A stretch of 64,000 nucleotides of DNA from an uncultured Microbacteriaceae bacterium (GCA_903940225.1 CAJAKC010000022.1:97116-161115), one strand, 5' to 3'; numbered from the stretch's first letter, positions 36,588 through 44,120 are shown. The notes: generated by a model from the sequence alone, not told the origin. Program-made: numbers and translations.

Positions 36588-36959
36588 GTGAAACGCACCA
36601 CGAAGCAAAGGACGGCCGTCGCGGCTGCGTTGTCGGCATCCACAGACTTCGTCTCTGCCCAGCAACTGCACGTTTCACTGGGTAGCGATGCCCCTGCGCT
36701 CGCCACGGTCTATCGGACTCTGCAATCGCTCGTTGACGAGGGCACGGCCGATACGGTTTCCCGCGGCGGTGAGCAGGTGTACCGCGCGTGTGGCCCGGCA
36801 CACCACCACCACCTCGTGTGCACGGAGTGTGCCGCGACGGTTGAGGTAGACGGCGGTGAAATCGAGGAGTGGGCGGCCCGGACCGCTCGCGAACACGGAT
36901 TCGTGACAGACACCCACATCGCCGACATTTACGGTCGATGCGCGGCCTGCACCGCCTGA
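36588..36959 (+). CDS. zur: Fur-family metalloregulator, probably Zur
   Basis: A 123-residue Fur-superfamily repressor. The winged helix is in the first 75 residues (LATVYRTLQSLVDEGTAD). The metal-binding region has HHHHLVCTECAATVEVDG and the C-terminal GRCAACTA; the two CxxC pairs form the structural zinc site, and the H-rich segment the sensory site, as in Zur. Iron-type Fur or peroxide-type PerR are less likely given the neighbours: a Zur-box-bearing His-rich gene and zinc-independent ribosomal proteins. TAGGCT at 36576-36581 is 6 nt before the GTG, so it also has its own leaderless promoter. Confidence 0.8.
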   Translation: MKRTTKQRTAVAAALSASTDFVSAQQLHVSLGSDAPALATVYRTLQSLVDEGTADTVSRGGEQVYRACGPAHHHHLVCTECAATVEVDGGEIEEWAARTAREHGFVTDTHIADIYGRCAACTA

Positions 36960-36961
36960 GT

Positions 36962-36990
36962 TTGTGCGCTGCGAGTTAATCGCGTACCCT
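36962..36990 (+). promoter_or_regulatory. rpmB operon promoter
   Basis: TTGTGC (36962-36967) and TACCCT (36985-36990) are 17 bp apart. The transcript would begin near 36997 with GGTTGC and a palindromic hairpin around CGCGTTAACGCG, then a leader of about 105 nt before rpmB. No Zur-like box was found here. Confidence 0.6.
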
Positions 36991-37102
36991 TGAGAGGTTG
37001 CGCGTTAACGCGTGCACACCGTGACCGTTTCACCCGATTCGGTTGCAGACAAGTGATCTTGGGTGAGGGCTTGTACCTCACGGTAACTACAAGGAGAAAA
37101 CC

Positions 37103-37339
37103 ATGGCAGCAGTGTGCCAGGTGACTGGAGCCATTCCCGGCTTCGGACACACCATTTCGCACTCGCACCGTCGCAACAAGCGCCGGTTCGACCCGAACAT
37201 CCAGAAGAAGACCTACTACGTGCCGTCCCTCGGTCGCAAGGTGACTCTCACCCTGTCGGCTAAAGGCATCAAGGTCATTGACGCTCGCGGAATCGACGCC
37301 GTCGTTCGCGAGATGACCACTCGTGGGGTGAAGTTCTAA
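37103..37339 (+). CDS. rpmB: 50S ribosomal protein L28 (zinc-independent type)
   Basis: A 78-residue L28: [20 protein letters not shown] followed by [12 protein letters not shown]. It has only one cysteine and lacks the CxxC pairs of the zinc-binding form, matching the rpmB2/C-minus type found in Zur regulons of Streptomyces and mycobacteria. AAGGAG lies about 8 nt before the ATG. It is followed by rpmG with a one-base overlap and then rpsN. Confidence 0.96.
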   Translation: MAAVCQVTGAIPGFGHTISHSHRRNKRRFDPNIQKKTYYVPSLGRKVTLTLSAKGIKVIDARGIDAVVREMTTRGVKF

Positions 37340-37509
37340 TGGCGAAGAAGTCACAGGACGTCCGTCCCATCATCAAGCTCCGCTCGACGGCAGGAACCGG
37401 GTTCACCTATGTGACCCGCAAGAACCGTCGTAACACCCCCGACCGTCTCGTCCTGTCAAAGTACGACCCGGTAGTCCGCAAGCACGTCGAATTCCGTGAG
37501 GAGCGTTAA
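37339..37509 (+). CDS. rpmG: 50S ribosomal protein L33 (zinc-independent type)
   Basis: A 56-residue L33: [19 protein letters not shown], then [21 protein letters not shown]. No cysteines, so this is the C-minus form. The ATG overlaps the rpmB stop (TAATG). It binds 23S rRNA near the E site. Confidence 0.96.
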   Translation: MAKKSQDVRPIIKLRSTAGTGFTYVTRKNRRNTPDRLVLSKYDPVVRKHVEFREER

Positions 37510-37512
37510 ACC

Positions 37513-37818
37513 ATGGCGAAGAAGAGCAAAATTGCGCGCAACGAACAGCGCAAGGTAATCGTCGCCCGCTACGCGACCAAGCGTCTCGAGCTCAAGAAGG
37601 CACTCGTTGACCCCAAGTCGACGGCCGACGAGCGCGAAGCGGCCCGCCTTGGACTGCAGAAGCTTCCTCGTGACGCATCGCCGATCCGTGTTCGCGGTCG
37701 CGACGCAATCGACGGCCGTCCCCGCGGTTTCCTCTCGAAATTCGGCATTTCGCGTGTCCGATTCCGTGAAATGGCGCACCGGGGCGAATTGCCGGGCGTA
37801 AAGAAGTCTTCTTGGTAG
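37513..37818 (+). CDS. rpsN: 30S ribosomal protein S14 (zinc-independent, long type)
   Basis: A 101-residue S14 of the long, cysteine-free type: [20 protein letters not shown] and [29 protein letters not shown] (two stretches). The short S14 with a zinc ribbon has about 61 residues, so this is the alternative form. It follows rpmG after 3 nt. In other Actinobacteria this paralogue is induced when zinc is scarce; here it may be the working copy. Confidence 0.96.
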   Translation: MAKKSKIARNEQRKVIVARYATKRLELKKALVDPKSTADEREAARLGLQKLPRDASPIRVRGRDAIDGRPRGFLSKFGISRVRFREMAHRGELPGVKKSSW

Positions 37819-37824
37819 TGTGAA

Positions 37825-37858
37825 GTGCGGTTGACGTAGGAAACTACTGACACCGCAC
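37825..37858 (+). other. Symmetrical GAAA-capped hairpin between rpsN and hup
   Basis: Outer arms GTGCGGT (37825-37831) and ACCGCAC (37852-37858) and inner arms GTAG (37836-37839) and CTAC (37844-37847) pair perfectly around a GAAA tetraloop. Between them TGAC faces TGAC, a symmetrical internal loop compatible with tandem G-A pairs. There is no T run, so it is not a standard terminator. It lies in the 70-bp gap before hup. Confidence 0.6.
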
Positions 37859-37888
37859 CCCGTATCACGTCACTACAGGAGGACTCGA

Positions 37889-38161
37889 ATGAACCGATCC
37901 GAGCTTGTTGCAGCAATTGCTGCCACGACCGGTCAGACCCAGACTGGCGTCAACGCCGTTCTGGACGCCCTTTTCACCACAGTTGCTGGCGAAGTTGCCA
38001 AGGGCAACAAGGTGAGTATCCCCGGTTGGGTCGCGTTCGATCGCACCAACCGTGCCGCTCGTCAGGGTCGTAACCCTCAGACGGGTGCCACCATCCAGAT
38101 CGCCGCTTCCAAGGGTGTCAAGGTTTCGGCTGGCTCGAAGCTCAAGGCTGCTGTCAAGTAG
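37889..38161 (+). CDS. hup: HU family DNA-binding protein
   Basis: A 90-residue HU: MNRSELVAAIAATTGQTQTG, then VSIPGWVAFDRTNRAARQGRNPQTGATIQI, which is the DNA-bending arm with the conserved Pro-Gln-Thr tip. It lacks the long Lys/Ala-rich C-terminal tail of mycobacterial HupB; only the tip SKLKAAVK remains. CAGGAGG lies about 7 nt before the ATG. It has a strong terminator directly downstream. Confidence 0.95.
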   Translation: MNRSELVAAIAATTGQTQTGVNAVLDALFTTVAGEVAKGNKVSIPGWVAFDRTNRAARQGRNPQTGATIQIAASKGVKVSAGSKLKAAVK

Positions 38162-38177
38162 TTTTAATCTTCTCGAG

Positions 38178-38205
38178 AAGGGGCGGAGGAAACTCCGCCC
38201 CTTTT
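38178..38205 (+). terminator. Rho-independent terminator after hup
   Basis: An 11-bp perfect stem (38178-38188 with 38193-38203) with a GAAA loop and a TTTT run, 16 nt after the hup stop. Confidence 0.95.
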
Positions 38206-38226
38206 CTGTTGCCTCTTTTCGCTCGA

Positions 38227-38232
38227 TAGGCT
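38227..38232 (+). promoter_or_regulatory. Predicted -10 of the copD-ctaG fusion gene (leaderless)
   Basis: TAGGCT is followed by six bases and the GTG start at 38239; there is no ribosome binding site. Confidence 0.55.
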
Positions 38233-38238
38233 CGATGC

Positions 38239-40176
38239 GTGAGCAGGCAACGAATTCTGGCGGTCGTCGCGCTCGTCATTGTCGGTTTGCTGGGACTCGG
38301 TTTTGCCCTGGAGTTGGGCGGGGCTGCTCACGAAGCGCTACTCGATGATCCCGGCGTTGTTGTCCGTTGGGGCACCCCCGTGGCGAAATTCTTTGTGTCA
38401 ACCTCAATGGCACTCGTTATCGGCGGACTTGCCCTGCGCCTGTTTGCATTGCCGGCTGGCGCGGCCACCGATCGCGTGACCGCACTGATGATCGGGGCGG
38501 CGTTCACCTGGTCACTATCGATGGTCGTTTACGGGTTTTTCACCTTTCTGTCCGTTTATGGCGCGGCCCCCACCTTCGATGCGGGGTTTGACTCGAGTTT
38601 TCAGTACTTCCTCACGGAAACTAACCTCGGCAGGCTACTCATGGTGATTACCGCGATGACGGCGATAGTCACGGTCCTGCTCGTCGTCACTCGATCCTGG
38701 TTTTGGGCCGCCATTGCCTTTTTGCTGGCGGTTGCAACGGCGGGGCCGTTTGCCGAACTCAGCCATTCGGGGGGGAACGCCAATCACGGAATCGCTGTCA
38801 GTGCGCTTGTGCTGCACATCGTTTTCGTGTCGATGTGGACGGGCGGACTTGTCGCTACGGTGGTCGCCATTGCTGCCGGAGCCAATCGCGCCACCGTCCT
38901 GAGCCGTTATTCATCGATCGCACTGCTGTCCATCGCCATCGTCGCCATCACCGGTGTCGCCAGCGCGGTCATTCGAATCGGTTCATGGGACAAACTCGTC
39001 TCGGCCTACGGAATCATTGTTCTGCTCAAGGTTGTCGTCACCGTCCTGCTCGCACTCCTCGGAGTCCGTTGGCGTCGCTCCGTTTTGCCCGCGCTTGATG
39101 CCACGCGCGGAGTTGTAGCCTTTGCGCTGTTCGAAACAGCACTTCTCCTGTTCGTCATCGGATTGGCGACGGGGCTGGCTCGCACGGCGACACCGGTTTC
39201 GACCGAACTCACGGGTGAACTTACCGCGGCCGAGATTCTCACGGGCCGCCCTGTTCCCGACCCGTGGACGTGGATCACGGCGTTCACGGAGTGGCGCATC
39301 GACCTCATCTGGGGACTTTTCGCAGTCTTCACCACCGTCTTCTACCTCTGGGGCGCGATTCGACTTCGCCGCCGAGGCGATTCCTGGCCCCTTTCGCGCA
39401 GCATCCACTGGGTGTGGGCGATGGCTGTGCTGGTCTATGCAACCAGCGGTGGCGTCGCGGTGTACGGCGAATACCTGTTCAGTGCCCACATGATCGAACA
39501 CATGCTGCTGACCATGTTGGTGCCCGTCGGAATAGTTCTGTCTGCTCCCGTGACCCTCGTCGCACGCGCCATCGAGGTTCGCAAGGACGGTTCCCGCGGA
39601 ATGCGCGAGTGGTTCCTGGGAATCGTGCACTCGAAGTGGATCGGGTTGGTCGGGCACCCGCTCATCTCCACCGTCGTTTTCGCCCTGTCGCTGATGGTCT
39701 TCTACTATTCACCGCTGTTGGCCTGGGCGACCACCACCCACCTCGGGCACCAGTGGATGGTTCTGCACTTCCTCACGGCGGGGTACTTGTTTGTGCAGGC
39801 GCTCGTCGGTGTCGACCCCAGCCCCCACCGCACCGGTTATCCGATTCGCATGATTCTGTTGATGGCGACGATGGGTTTCCACGCCTTTTTCGGCCTCTCG
39901 CTGATGACAGCGACGGGACTGTTGTTGCCCGAATGGTTTGGCGCAATGGGTCGCACGTGGGGGGACAGCCCACTGATTGATCAGCAGATCGGAGGCGGCA
40001 TCGCGTGGGGAATCGGCGAACTGCCAACGCTTATTCTTTCTGGACTGGTCATTCTTTCGTGGATCCGGTCCGACGAACGAGACGCAAAGCGCCTCGACCG
40101 TCAGGCAGGGCGCGACGGCGACGCGGAACTCGTGGCCTACAACGCAATGTTGGGCAAAATCGCGAAGCGTGACTAA
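38239..40176 (+). CDS. Bifunctional CopD-type copper protein / CtaG-type cytochrome c oxidase assembly protein
   Basis: A 645-residue polytopic protein that fuses two membrane modules. The first half (about 1-310) is CopD-like with nine or so helices, and includes LSHSGGNANHGIAVSALVLHI with putative copper ligands. The second half (about 340-620) is the CtaG/caa3-assembly domain with HMIEHMLLTMLVPVGIVLSAP and WMVLHFLTAGYLFVQALVG, rich in His and Met. Such fusions are common in Actinobacteria and are thought to bring copper to cytochrome oxidase. It overlaps the convergent gene's end by 4 nt. Confidence 0.9.
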   Translation: MSRQRILAVVALVIVGLLGLGFALELGGAAHEALLDDPGVVVRWGTPVAKFFVSTSMALVIGGLALRLFALPAGAATDRVTALMIGAAFTWSLSMVVYGFFTFLSVYGAAPTFDAGFDSSFQYFLTETNLGRLLMVITAMTAIVTVLLVVTRSWFWAAIAFLLAVATAGPFAELSHSGGNANHGIAVSALVLHIVFVSMWTGGLVATVVAIAAGANRATVLSRYSSIALLSIAIVAITGVASAVIRIGSWDKLVSAYGIIVLLKVVVTVLLALLGVRWRRSVLPALDATRGVVAFALFETALLLFVIGLATGLARTATPVSTELTGELTAAEILTGRPVPDPWTWITAFTEWRIDLIWGLFAVFTTVFYLWGAIRLRRRGDSWPLSRSIHWVWAMAVLVYATSGGVAVYGEYLFSAHMIEHMLLTMLVPVGIVLSAPVTLVARAIEVRKDGSRGMREWFLGIVHSKWIGLVGHPLISTVVFALSLMVFYYSPLLAWATTTHLGHQWMVLHFLTAGYLFVQALVGVDPSPHRTGYPIRMILLMATMGFHAFFGLSLMTATGLLLPEWFGAMGRTWGDSPLIDQQIGGGIAWGIGELPTLILSGLVILSWIRSDERDAKRLDRQAGRDGDAELVAYNAMLGKIAKRD

Positions 40177-41114
40177 CGTCGGACGGTGTTGGTCACGACA
40201 AGTTTCGGGTTGGCGCCGTCAAGACCGGCGATAGTTCCCTCAATCGTGTACGGAATCACTTCGCTGTACTTCACAGTCTTCTCGGTGGCGAAATCGACCA
40301 GCGAAACAGACAGTTCAGCGGTTCCCTTGCCCGACACGAACCATTGCCCGTCTTTTACGGCAATCGACGGTGTTGGATACGTGGAAATCGACCACACGGG
40401 CCCAGCGGCAATTGCCTCGGAGGTGAACCCCGCAAACGGACACTTCTTCGGGACAAGCGTCTTTTGCGCGGCACACGCGTCGAGATAGTCGCGAACGGCA
40501 GCGCTCATGTCATCGATGAGTCGTGGGGAAGGCGTCAGGTCGAGGGCAACGGAATAGTCACGACTGAGAGAGTCGAGCACGATCTTTTGTGGCTCGGCGT
40601 CAAACCAGCGCGACGGTGCGCCGACTGTCGCAATTGAGGGCACGTAGGCGAATCCCTCCTCGTTTGCACGACTGCCGTTGACGGTAGCCCCGGAATCCAG
40701 TGTGGACTCAACCCTGATCGTCGCAATCGGTGGGTCGACGAAGCGCCAGTTCGCGAGCGGTAACCACGACGCGTCACGTTCAACCGCTAACTGCGACTCG
40801 ACCGCGCGACCGTCGAGAACGACACGAACAGTCACGACGACCAACCCTGCGGTTTGGTAGGTGTCGACTATTTCGGGATCGCGGGGCCGGTCGGCAGCGT
40901 CCGTCGGCAGTCTGATGTCGTAGATCAACGAGCCATAGGAACCCCACACAATCGATTCGACGTCGGCCCGGCGACCATCCTCCAGAGCCGAGAGGTAGCG
41001 CATGACCGCCGCCTCGGGGGTGTACACCGTGGCATTCAGGATGGCGATGACCACCGCAAAAAACAGGAAGCCAATTACTCCCAGGATTCGCACATCGCGA
41101 AACTTTCGCCACAT
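40173..41114 (-). CDS. Hypothetical exported/membrane-anchored protein
   Basis: A 313-residue protein with a basic N-terminus and one transmembrane segment (about 9-29, LGVIGFLFFAVVIAILNATV), then an extracytoplasmic region rich in beta strands with two cysteines (DACAAQKTLVPKKCPFAGF). Residues 35-75 resemble NTF2/lumazine-binding-like membrane proteins (AAVMRYLSALEDGRRADVES). Family uncertain. ATG at 41114 is chosen because TAGGCT lies 7 nt upstream on the minus strand; a longer frame would run through the divergent gene. Its position opposite the copper/oxidase gene gives no firm hint. Confidence 0.6.
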   Translation of the reverse strand: MWRKFRDVRILGVIGFLFFAVVIAILNATVYTPEAAVMRYLSALEDGRRADVESIVWGSYGSLIYDIRLPTDAADRPRDPEIVDTYQTAGLVVVTVRVVLDGRAVESQLAVERDASWLPLANWRFVDPPIATIRVESTLDSGATVNGSRANEEGFAYVPSIATVGAPSRWFDAEPQKIVLDSLSRDYSVALDLTPSPRLIDDMSAAVRDYLDACAAQKTLVPKKCPFAGFTSEAIAAGPVWSISTYPTPSIAVKDGQWFVSGKGTAELSVSLVDFATEKTVKYSEVIPYTIEGTIAGLDGANPKLVVTNTVRR

Positions 41115-41121
41115 GGGTATC

Positions 41122-41127
41122 AGCCTA
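41122..41127 (-). promoter_or_regulatory. Predicted -10 element of a leaderless promoter
   Basis: On the minus strand TAGGCT lies 7 nt before the ATG at 41114. Confidence 0.5.
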
Positions 41128-41178
41128 TGGAGTCCTTGGACCGCTTGTTTCGGAGCGGCACATGTGTTCAGATAGAGG

Positions 41179-41601
41179 GTGGCCAAAAAATCGAGAAAGT
41201 CACGCATAAGTTTGATTGCCCTGACAGCTTCACTGATTGGTGTTGTCTCAAACATCGGCCCGATTGGTGCGCAACGAGCAACCGCTGAAAACATAACGCA
41301 CGAGGGAAAAATATCTGTGACGTGGGAGCCCACTGTAACAACCATCGCGTGGACAGTTTCCAATGAGTATGACAACGTGCAAGTTTACGATGACGGTCAA
41401 CTACTGGCCTCGCAAAGTCACAGCGGCGAGATTCAACTTCGCGACGTCGACAGCGAAGAACATCAATACAAGGACTCAGATGCGACTGCGTGGAAACTTG
41501 TTTTTGGCGCAAGTCCATTAGCCTTCCCTGAATGTCTAACCCCCGGTTACTCATCGCTGCTTGGGTGCGAAAAGACACAAACTGCCGGCGGAACGCGGTA
41601 G
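41179..41601 (+). CDS. Orphan secreted protein in a lower-GC pocket
   Basis: A 140-residue protein. A basic N-terminus (MAKKSRKSR) precedes a hydrophobic stretch and a likely signal-peptidase site around AQRATA-E, so it is probably secreted. The mature part is beta-rich (GKISVTWEP, VQVYDDGQLLASQ) and ends with two cysteines in PECLTPGYSSLLGCEK that could form a disulfide. No family is recognised. The start is GTG; no clear -10 is placed before it. The base composition is visibly more A/T-rich than neighbours and it is followed 9 nt later by an equally orphan membrane protein. Confidence 0.55.
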   Translation: MAKKSRKSRISLIALTASLIGVVSNIGPIGAQRATAENITHEGKISVTWEPTVTTIAWTVSNEYDNVQVYDDGQLLASQSHSGEIQLRDVDSEEHQYKDSDATAWKLVFGASPLAFPECLTPGYSSLLGCEKTQTAGGTR

Positions 41602-41610
41602 AGATCAACG

Positions 41611-42048
41611 GTGCAGAAATTAGATTTCGGTTCTCAATTTGCACGACTTTTTATCGCAGCGCTCAGTACTTTTGCGACTCAGTGGCTCGTGGTCGCTACA
41701 GCTTCGATTCTGAGCGGCCGGGTTCCACAGCAAATCTTTGACTTCGGCTATCTCACCCTCGTTTATCCGACTATGTATCAGGTCGCACTCATCAGAACGC
41801 CCGAACTAATCCTGGTTGCAGTGGTCTGGATTGGGTGTCATATCTGCCTCCCCCGCCGCTTCCGATTAACTCGATTTAGATTGTGGATGCTCTTTGTGTG
41901 TGCGGTTGCGGTTTGCGTCGTCGCTATTCGGTCCACTGCTGTTGTGCCAGACCTGCTTTTTTCCTTCTGGCTTCTAGGAATCGGCATGTTGTGCGCAAGG
42001 TTGGCACGAGATCTTACAAATCGAATTGGGCACAGACCGAGCCAATAG
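41611..42048 (+). CDS. Orphan membrane protein in a lower-GC pocket
   Basis: A 145-residue protein with about four hydrophobic segments (about 12-35, 62-80, 88-105 and 110-130), cysteines in VWIGCHICLP and a basic tail. No recognised family. It starts at GTG 9 nt after the preceding secreted-protein gene and has the same lower-GC composition and less biased codon use. The pair probably entered together as accessory DNA. It ends 55 nt before the helicase gene. Confidence 0.5.
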   Translation: MQKLDFGSQFARLFIAALSTFATQWLVVATASILSGRVPQQIFDFGYLTLVYPTMYQVALIRTPELILVAVVWIGCHICLPRRFRLTRFRLWMLFVCAVAVCVVAIRSTAVVPDLLFSFWLLGIGMLCARLARDLTNRIGHRPSQ

Positions 42049-42103
42049 TCATCCAGCGCTGGTGCCGACGGGTACTCTGGAAAACCCGACCGAGAGTAGA
42101 ACG

Positions 42104-43408
42104 ATGACCATTGACCTGACGCCGGAACAGGCGCACGTCATGGACGTCATCGACTCGACCAGGGAACACGTTTTTGTCACGGGTCGTGCCGGCACGGGGA
42201 AATCAACGCTTCTGCAAGAGTTCGTGCGCCGAACCGAGAAGTCTCTGGTCATTGCCGCACCGACCGGTGTCGCGGCGCTCGCGGTGGGCGGGCAAACCAT
42301 CCACTCACTCTTTCGGCTGCCGATTGGGCTGGTGACACCGAATACCAAGATGTATCCGTTGACCGATGACGCCCGCACACTCATGCGCAAAATCGACACT
42401 CTCGTCATCGACGAAGTTTCGATGGTTCGGTGTGATCTGCTCGACGCGATTGATCGCAGGCTGCGCGCAACCCGTGGTCGTCGCTCGGAACCGTTTGGCG
42501 GCATTCAGGTCGTTATGTTCGGTGACCCGTATCAACTGCCCCCCGTCCTCAAGGAGGGTGTGGAAAAGCAGTACCTCGTCGATAATTACCCGTCGCCGTG
42601 GTTCTTTGACGCCAAGGTGTGGCACGAAGCACAACCGCGCGTGGTTGAACTGACCGATGTGCTGCGCCAGTCCGAGGACGACTTCCGTGACGTGCTCGAC
42701 CGTATGCGCATGGGAAACATGACGGCCGACGATGGTGCGATGCTCAACGAGGTCGGTGCGCGGCGACCGCTGCCCGCTGACGTCATCACACTGGCGGCAA
42801 CCAACCACACCGCGAACACCATCAACGCCAAGGCACTCGCTGAACTCCCCGGCAAAGTGAAAATCGCCAAAGCACACGTCGACGGAGAGTTTGGCGGGCA
42901 GCTTCCGGCGGAAGAGGAACTGGAATTGAAGCCCGGTGCCCGCGTTATGTTTCTGCGGAACGATTCGGCAATGGACGGCGGCCGCTGGGTCAACGGAACG
43001 TTGGGCACTGTCATCAAAGTCGACGGGGTCGTGCACGTTGCGACCGATGACTTGCCTGATGAGCCCGTCGAGGTCAAACCCGTCGTGTGGGAGAAGATTC
43101 AGTACACCTACGACGCCGACAAAAACGTCGTCGAGGCAGACATTCAGGCAACCTTCGAGCAATTCCCGCTTCGCCTCGCGTGGGCGGTAACGATTCACAA
43201 GTCACAGGGCCAAACCCTCGACAGTGCAATCCTCGATTTTGGCCGCGGAACCTTTGCTGACGGCCAGGCGTATGTCGCGTTTTCGCGCATCCGCACGCTG
43301 GACGGCATCTATCTGTCGCGCGAACTCAAACCATCCGACATCCGTGTTGACGCCAGAGTCGTGTCCTTCATGAAGACGGCGAAGGACAACGATCGTTTGA
43401 TCGACTAG
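42104..43408 (+). CDS. PIF1/RecD-like superfamily 1 helicase
   Basis: A 434-residue AAA ATPase/helicase. Walker A is GRAGTGKSTLLQEFV (about 28-42), then APTGVAALAVGGQTIHSLF, Walker B DTLVIDEVSMVRCDLLDAID, QVVMFGDPYQLPPV, and motifs V/VI at the C-terminus, WAVTIHKSQGQTLDSAIL and YVAFSRIRTLDG. This is the PIF1/Dda-like arrangement, used in 5'-3' unwinding at forks or G-quadruplexes. ATG at 42104 fits the family start; an upstream in-frame ATG lies inside the previous gene. No partner nuclease is present. Confidence 0.88.
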   Translation: MTIDLTPEQAHVMDVIDSTREHVFVTGRAGTGKSTLLQEFVRRTEKSLVIAAPTGVAALAVGGQTIHSLFRLPIGLVTPNTKMYPLTDDARTLMRKIDTLVIDEVSMVRCDLLDAIDRRLRATRGRRSEPFGGIQVVMFGDPYQLPPVLKEGVEKQYLVDNYPSPWFFDAKVWHEAQPRVVELTDVLRQSEDDFRDVLDRMRMGNMTADDGAMLNEVGARRPLPADVITLAATNHTANTINAKALAELPGKVKIAKAHVDGEFGGQLPAEEELELKPGARVMFLRNDSAMDGGRWVNGTLGTVIKVDGVVHVATDDLPDEPVEVKPVVWEKIQYTYDADKNVVEADIQATFEQFPLRLAWAVTIHKSQGQTLDSAILDFGRGTFADGQAYVAFSRIRTLDGIYLSRELKPSDIRVDARVVSFMKTAKDNDRLID

Positions 43409-43458
43409 GCCTTGCGGCAGCGCGTGCGCTCGTTAGGTGTTGACAAAACACGCCCCGT

Positions 43459-43476
43459 AGTATCAATATTGATACT
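43459..43476. promoter_or_regulatory. Operator palindrome of the hicAB operon
   Basis: AGTATCAATATTGATACT is a perfect 18-bp palindrome 8 bp before the hicA GTG. TACTGT (43473-43478) lies exactly 6 nt before the start and overlaps the palindrome, so antitoxin binding would block transcription. Confidence 0.75.
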
Positions 43477-43484
43477 GTTCCTCG

Positions 43485-43745
43485 GTGACAAAGTTTGAGA
43501 AAACACTCTTCGCACTGCGGAATAACCCCGAAAACTCAAAATTTGCCGATCTTGCATTTGTGTGTGAACGACTTTTTGGAAAGCCAACAATGACCGGCGG
43601 TTCGCATCGCGTCTATCGAACTGGCTGGGCAGATAACCCGAGGATTGTGATTCAGTCTCGCGGCACACAAGCCAAGGCGTATCAGGTGAGGCAGGTTCTG
43701 TTGGTAGTTGACCGCAAACAATTTGAGGAGGAAGCCGATGACTAA
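43485..43745 (+). CDS. hicA: HicA-like mRNA interferase toxin
   Basis: An 86-residue basic protein with the HicA double-stranded-RNA-binding-like fold. The active-site motif GGSHRVYR contains the catalytic His, followed by the NPRIVIQSRG and AKAYQVRQVLLVV strands. HicA cleaves mRNAs and arrests growth when free. It is longer than the 60-residue minimal HicA, as is usual in the actinobacterial group. The start is GTG. The next gene overlaps it by 8 nt and encodes the antitoxin; toxin-first order is typical for hicAB. Confidence 0.85.
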   Translation: MTKFEKTLFALRNNPENSKFADLAFVCERLFGKPTMTGGSHRVYRTGWADNPRIVIQSRGTQAKAYQVRQVLLVVDRKQFEEEADD

Positions 43746-44070
43746 TCCGACGCACTATCGATTTAGCGTGCAGTGGAGCCCTCGCGATGAGGAATACGTG
43801 GGGACTGTCACGGAATTCCCTTCACTGTCGTGGTTGGACGCGAACGAATCAGATGCGTTCGCGGGCATCAGACAACTCACGGCCGATGTCGTTGTCGACA
43901 TGCTCGCAGCGGGCGAGACGCCACCGCAGCCACTGTCGGACCGAGACTTCTCGGGAAAACTACTTGTTCGAATCACTCCGGAGTTGCACAAGAAACTCGC
44001 AACAGAGGCTGCAGACAGCAATGTTTCATTGAATCGCCTGATTTCAGCGCGCCTTGCCCGCAGCGCATAA
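43738..44070 (+). CDS. hicB: HicB-like antitoxin with ribbon-helix-helix domain
   Basis: A 110-residue protein. The N-terminal HicB domain has the partially degraded RNase-H-like pattern (RFSVQWSPRDEEYVGTVTEFP, split over two strands), and the C-terminus is a ribbon-helix-helix unit: KLLVRITPELHKKLATEAA, then SLNRLISARLARS. It neutralises HicA and represses the operon, probably through the perfect palindrome upstream of hicA. GAGGAG lies about 6 nt before the ATG. It overlaps hicA by 8 nt. Confidence 0.85.
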   Translation: MTNPTHYRFSVQWSPRDEEYVGTVTEFPSLSWLDANESDAFAGIRQLTADVVVDMLAAGETPPQPLSDRDFSGKLLVRITPELHKKLATEAADSNVSLNRLISARLARSA

Positions 44071-44108
44071 CGAAGAGGAGCGTCTCGTCAATCTCACGAG
44101 TCGAACGG

Positions 44109-44114
44109 TAGGCT
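44109..44114 (+). promoter_or_regulatory. Predicted -10 of dcd (leaderless)
   Basis: TAGGCT is followed by six bases and the dcd ATG at 44121, with no ribosome binding site. Confidence 0.55.
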
Positions 44115-44120
44115 CAAGCC

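Noticed and set aside
36998..37100. Zur box upstream of rpmB
   Set aside because: No TGANAAT-N-ATTNTCA-like palindrome is present; CGCGTTAACGCG is better explained as the 5' hairpin of the leader.
43440..43468. TTGACA at 43440-43445 as the -35 of hicAB
   Set aside because: No -10 with a proper 16-18 bp spacer follows; TACTGT at the leaderless distance fits the start, but would be 27 bp away.
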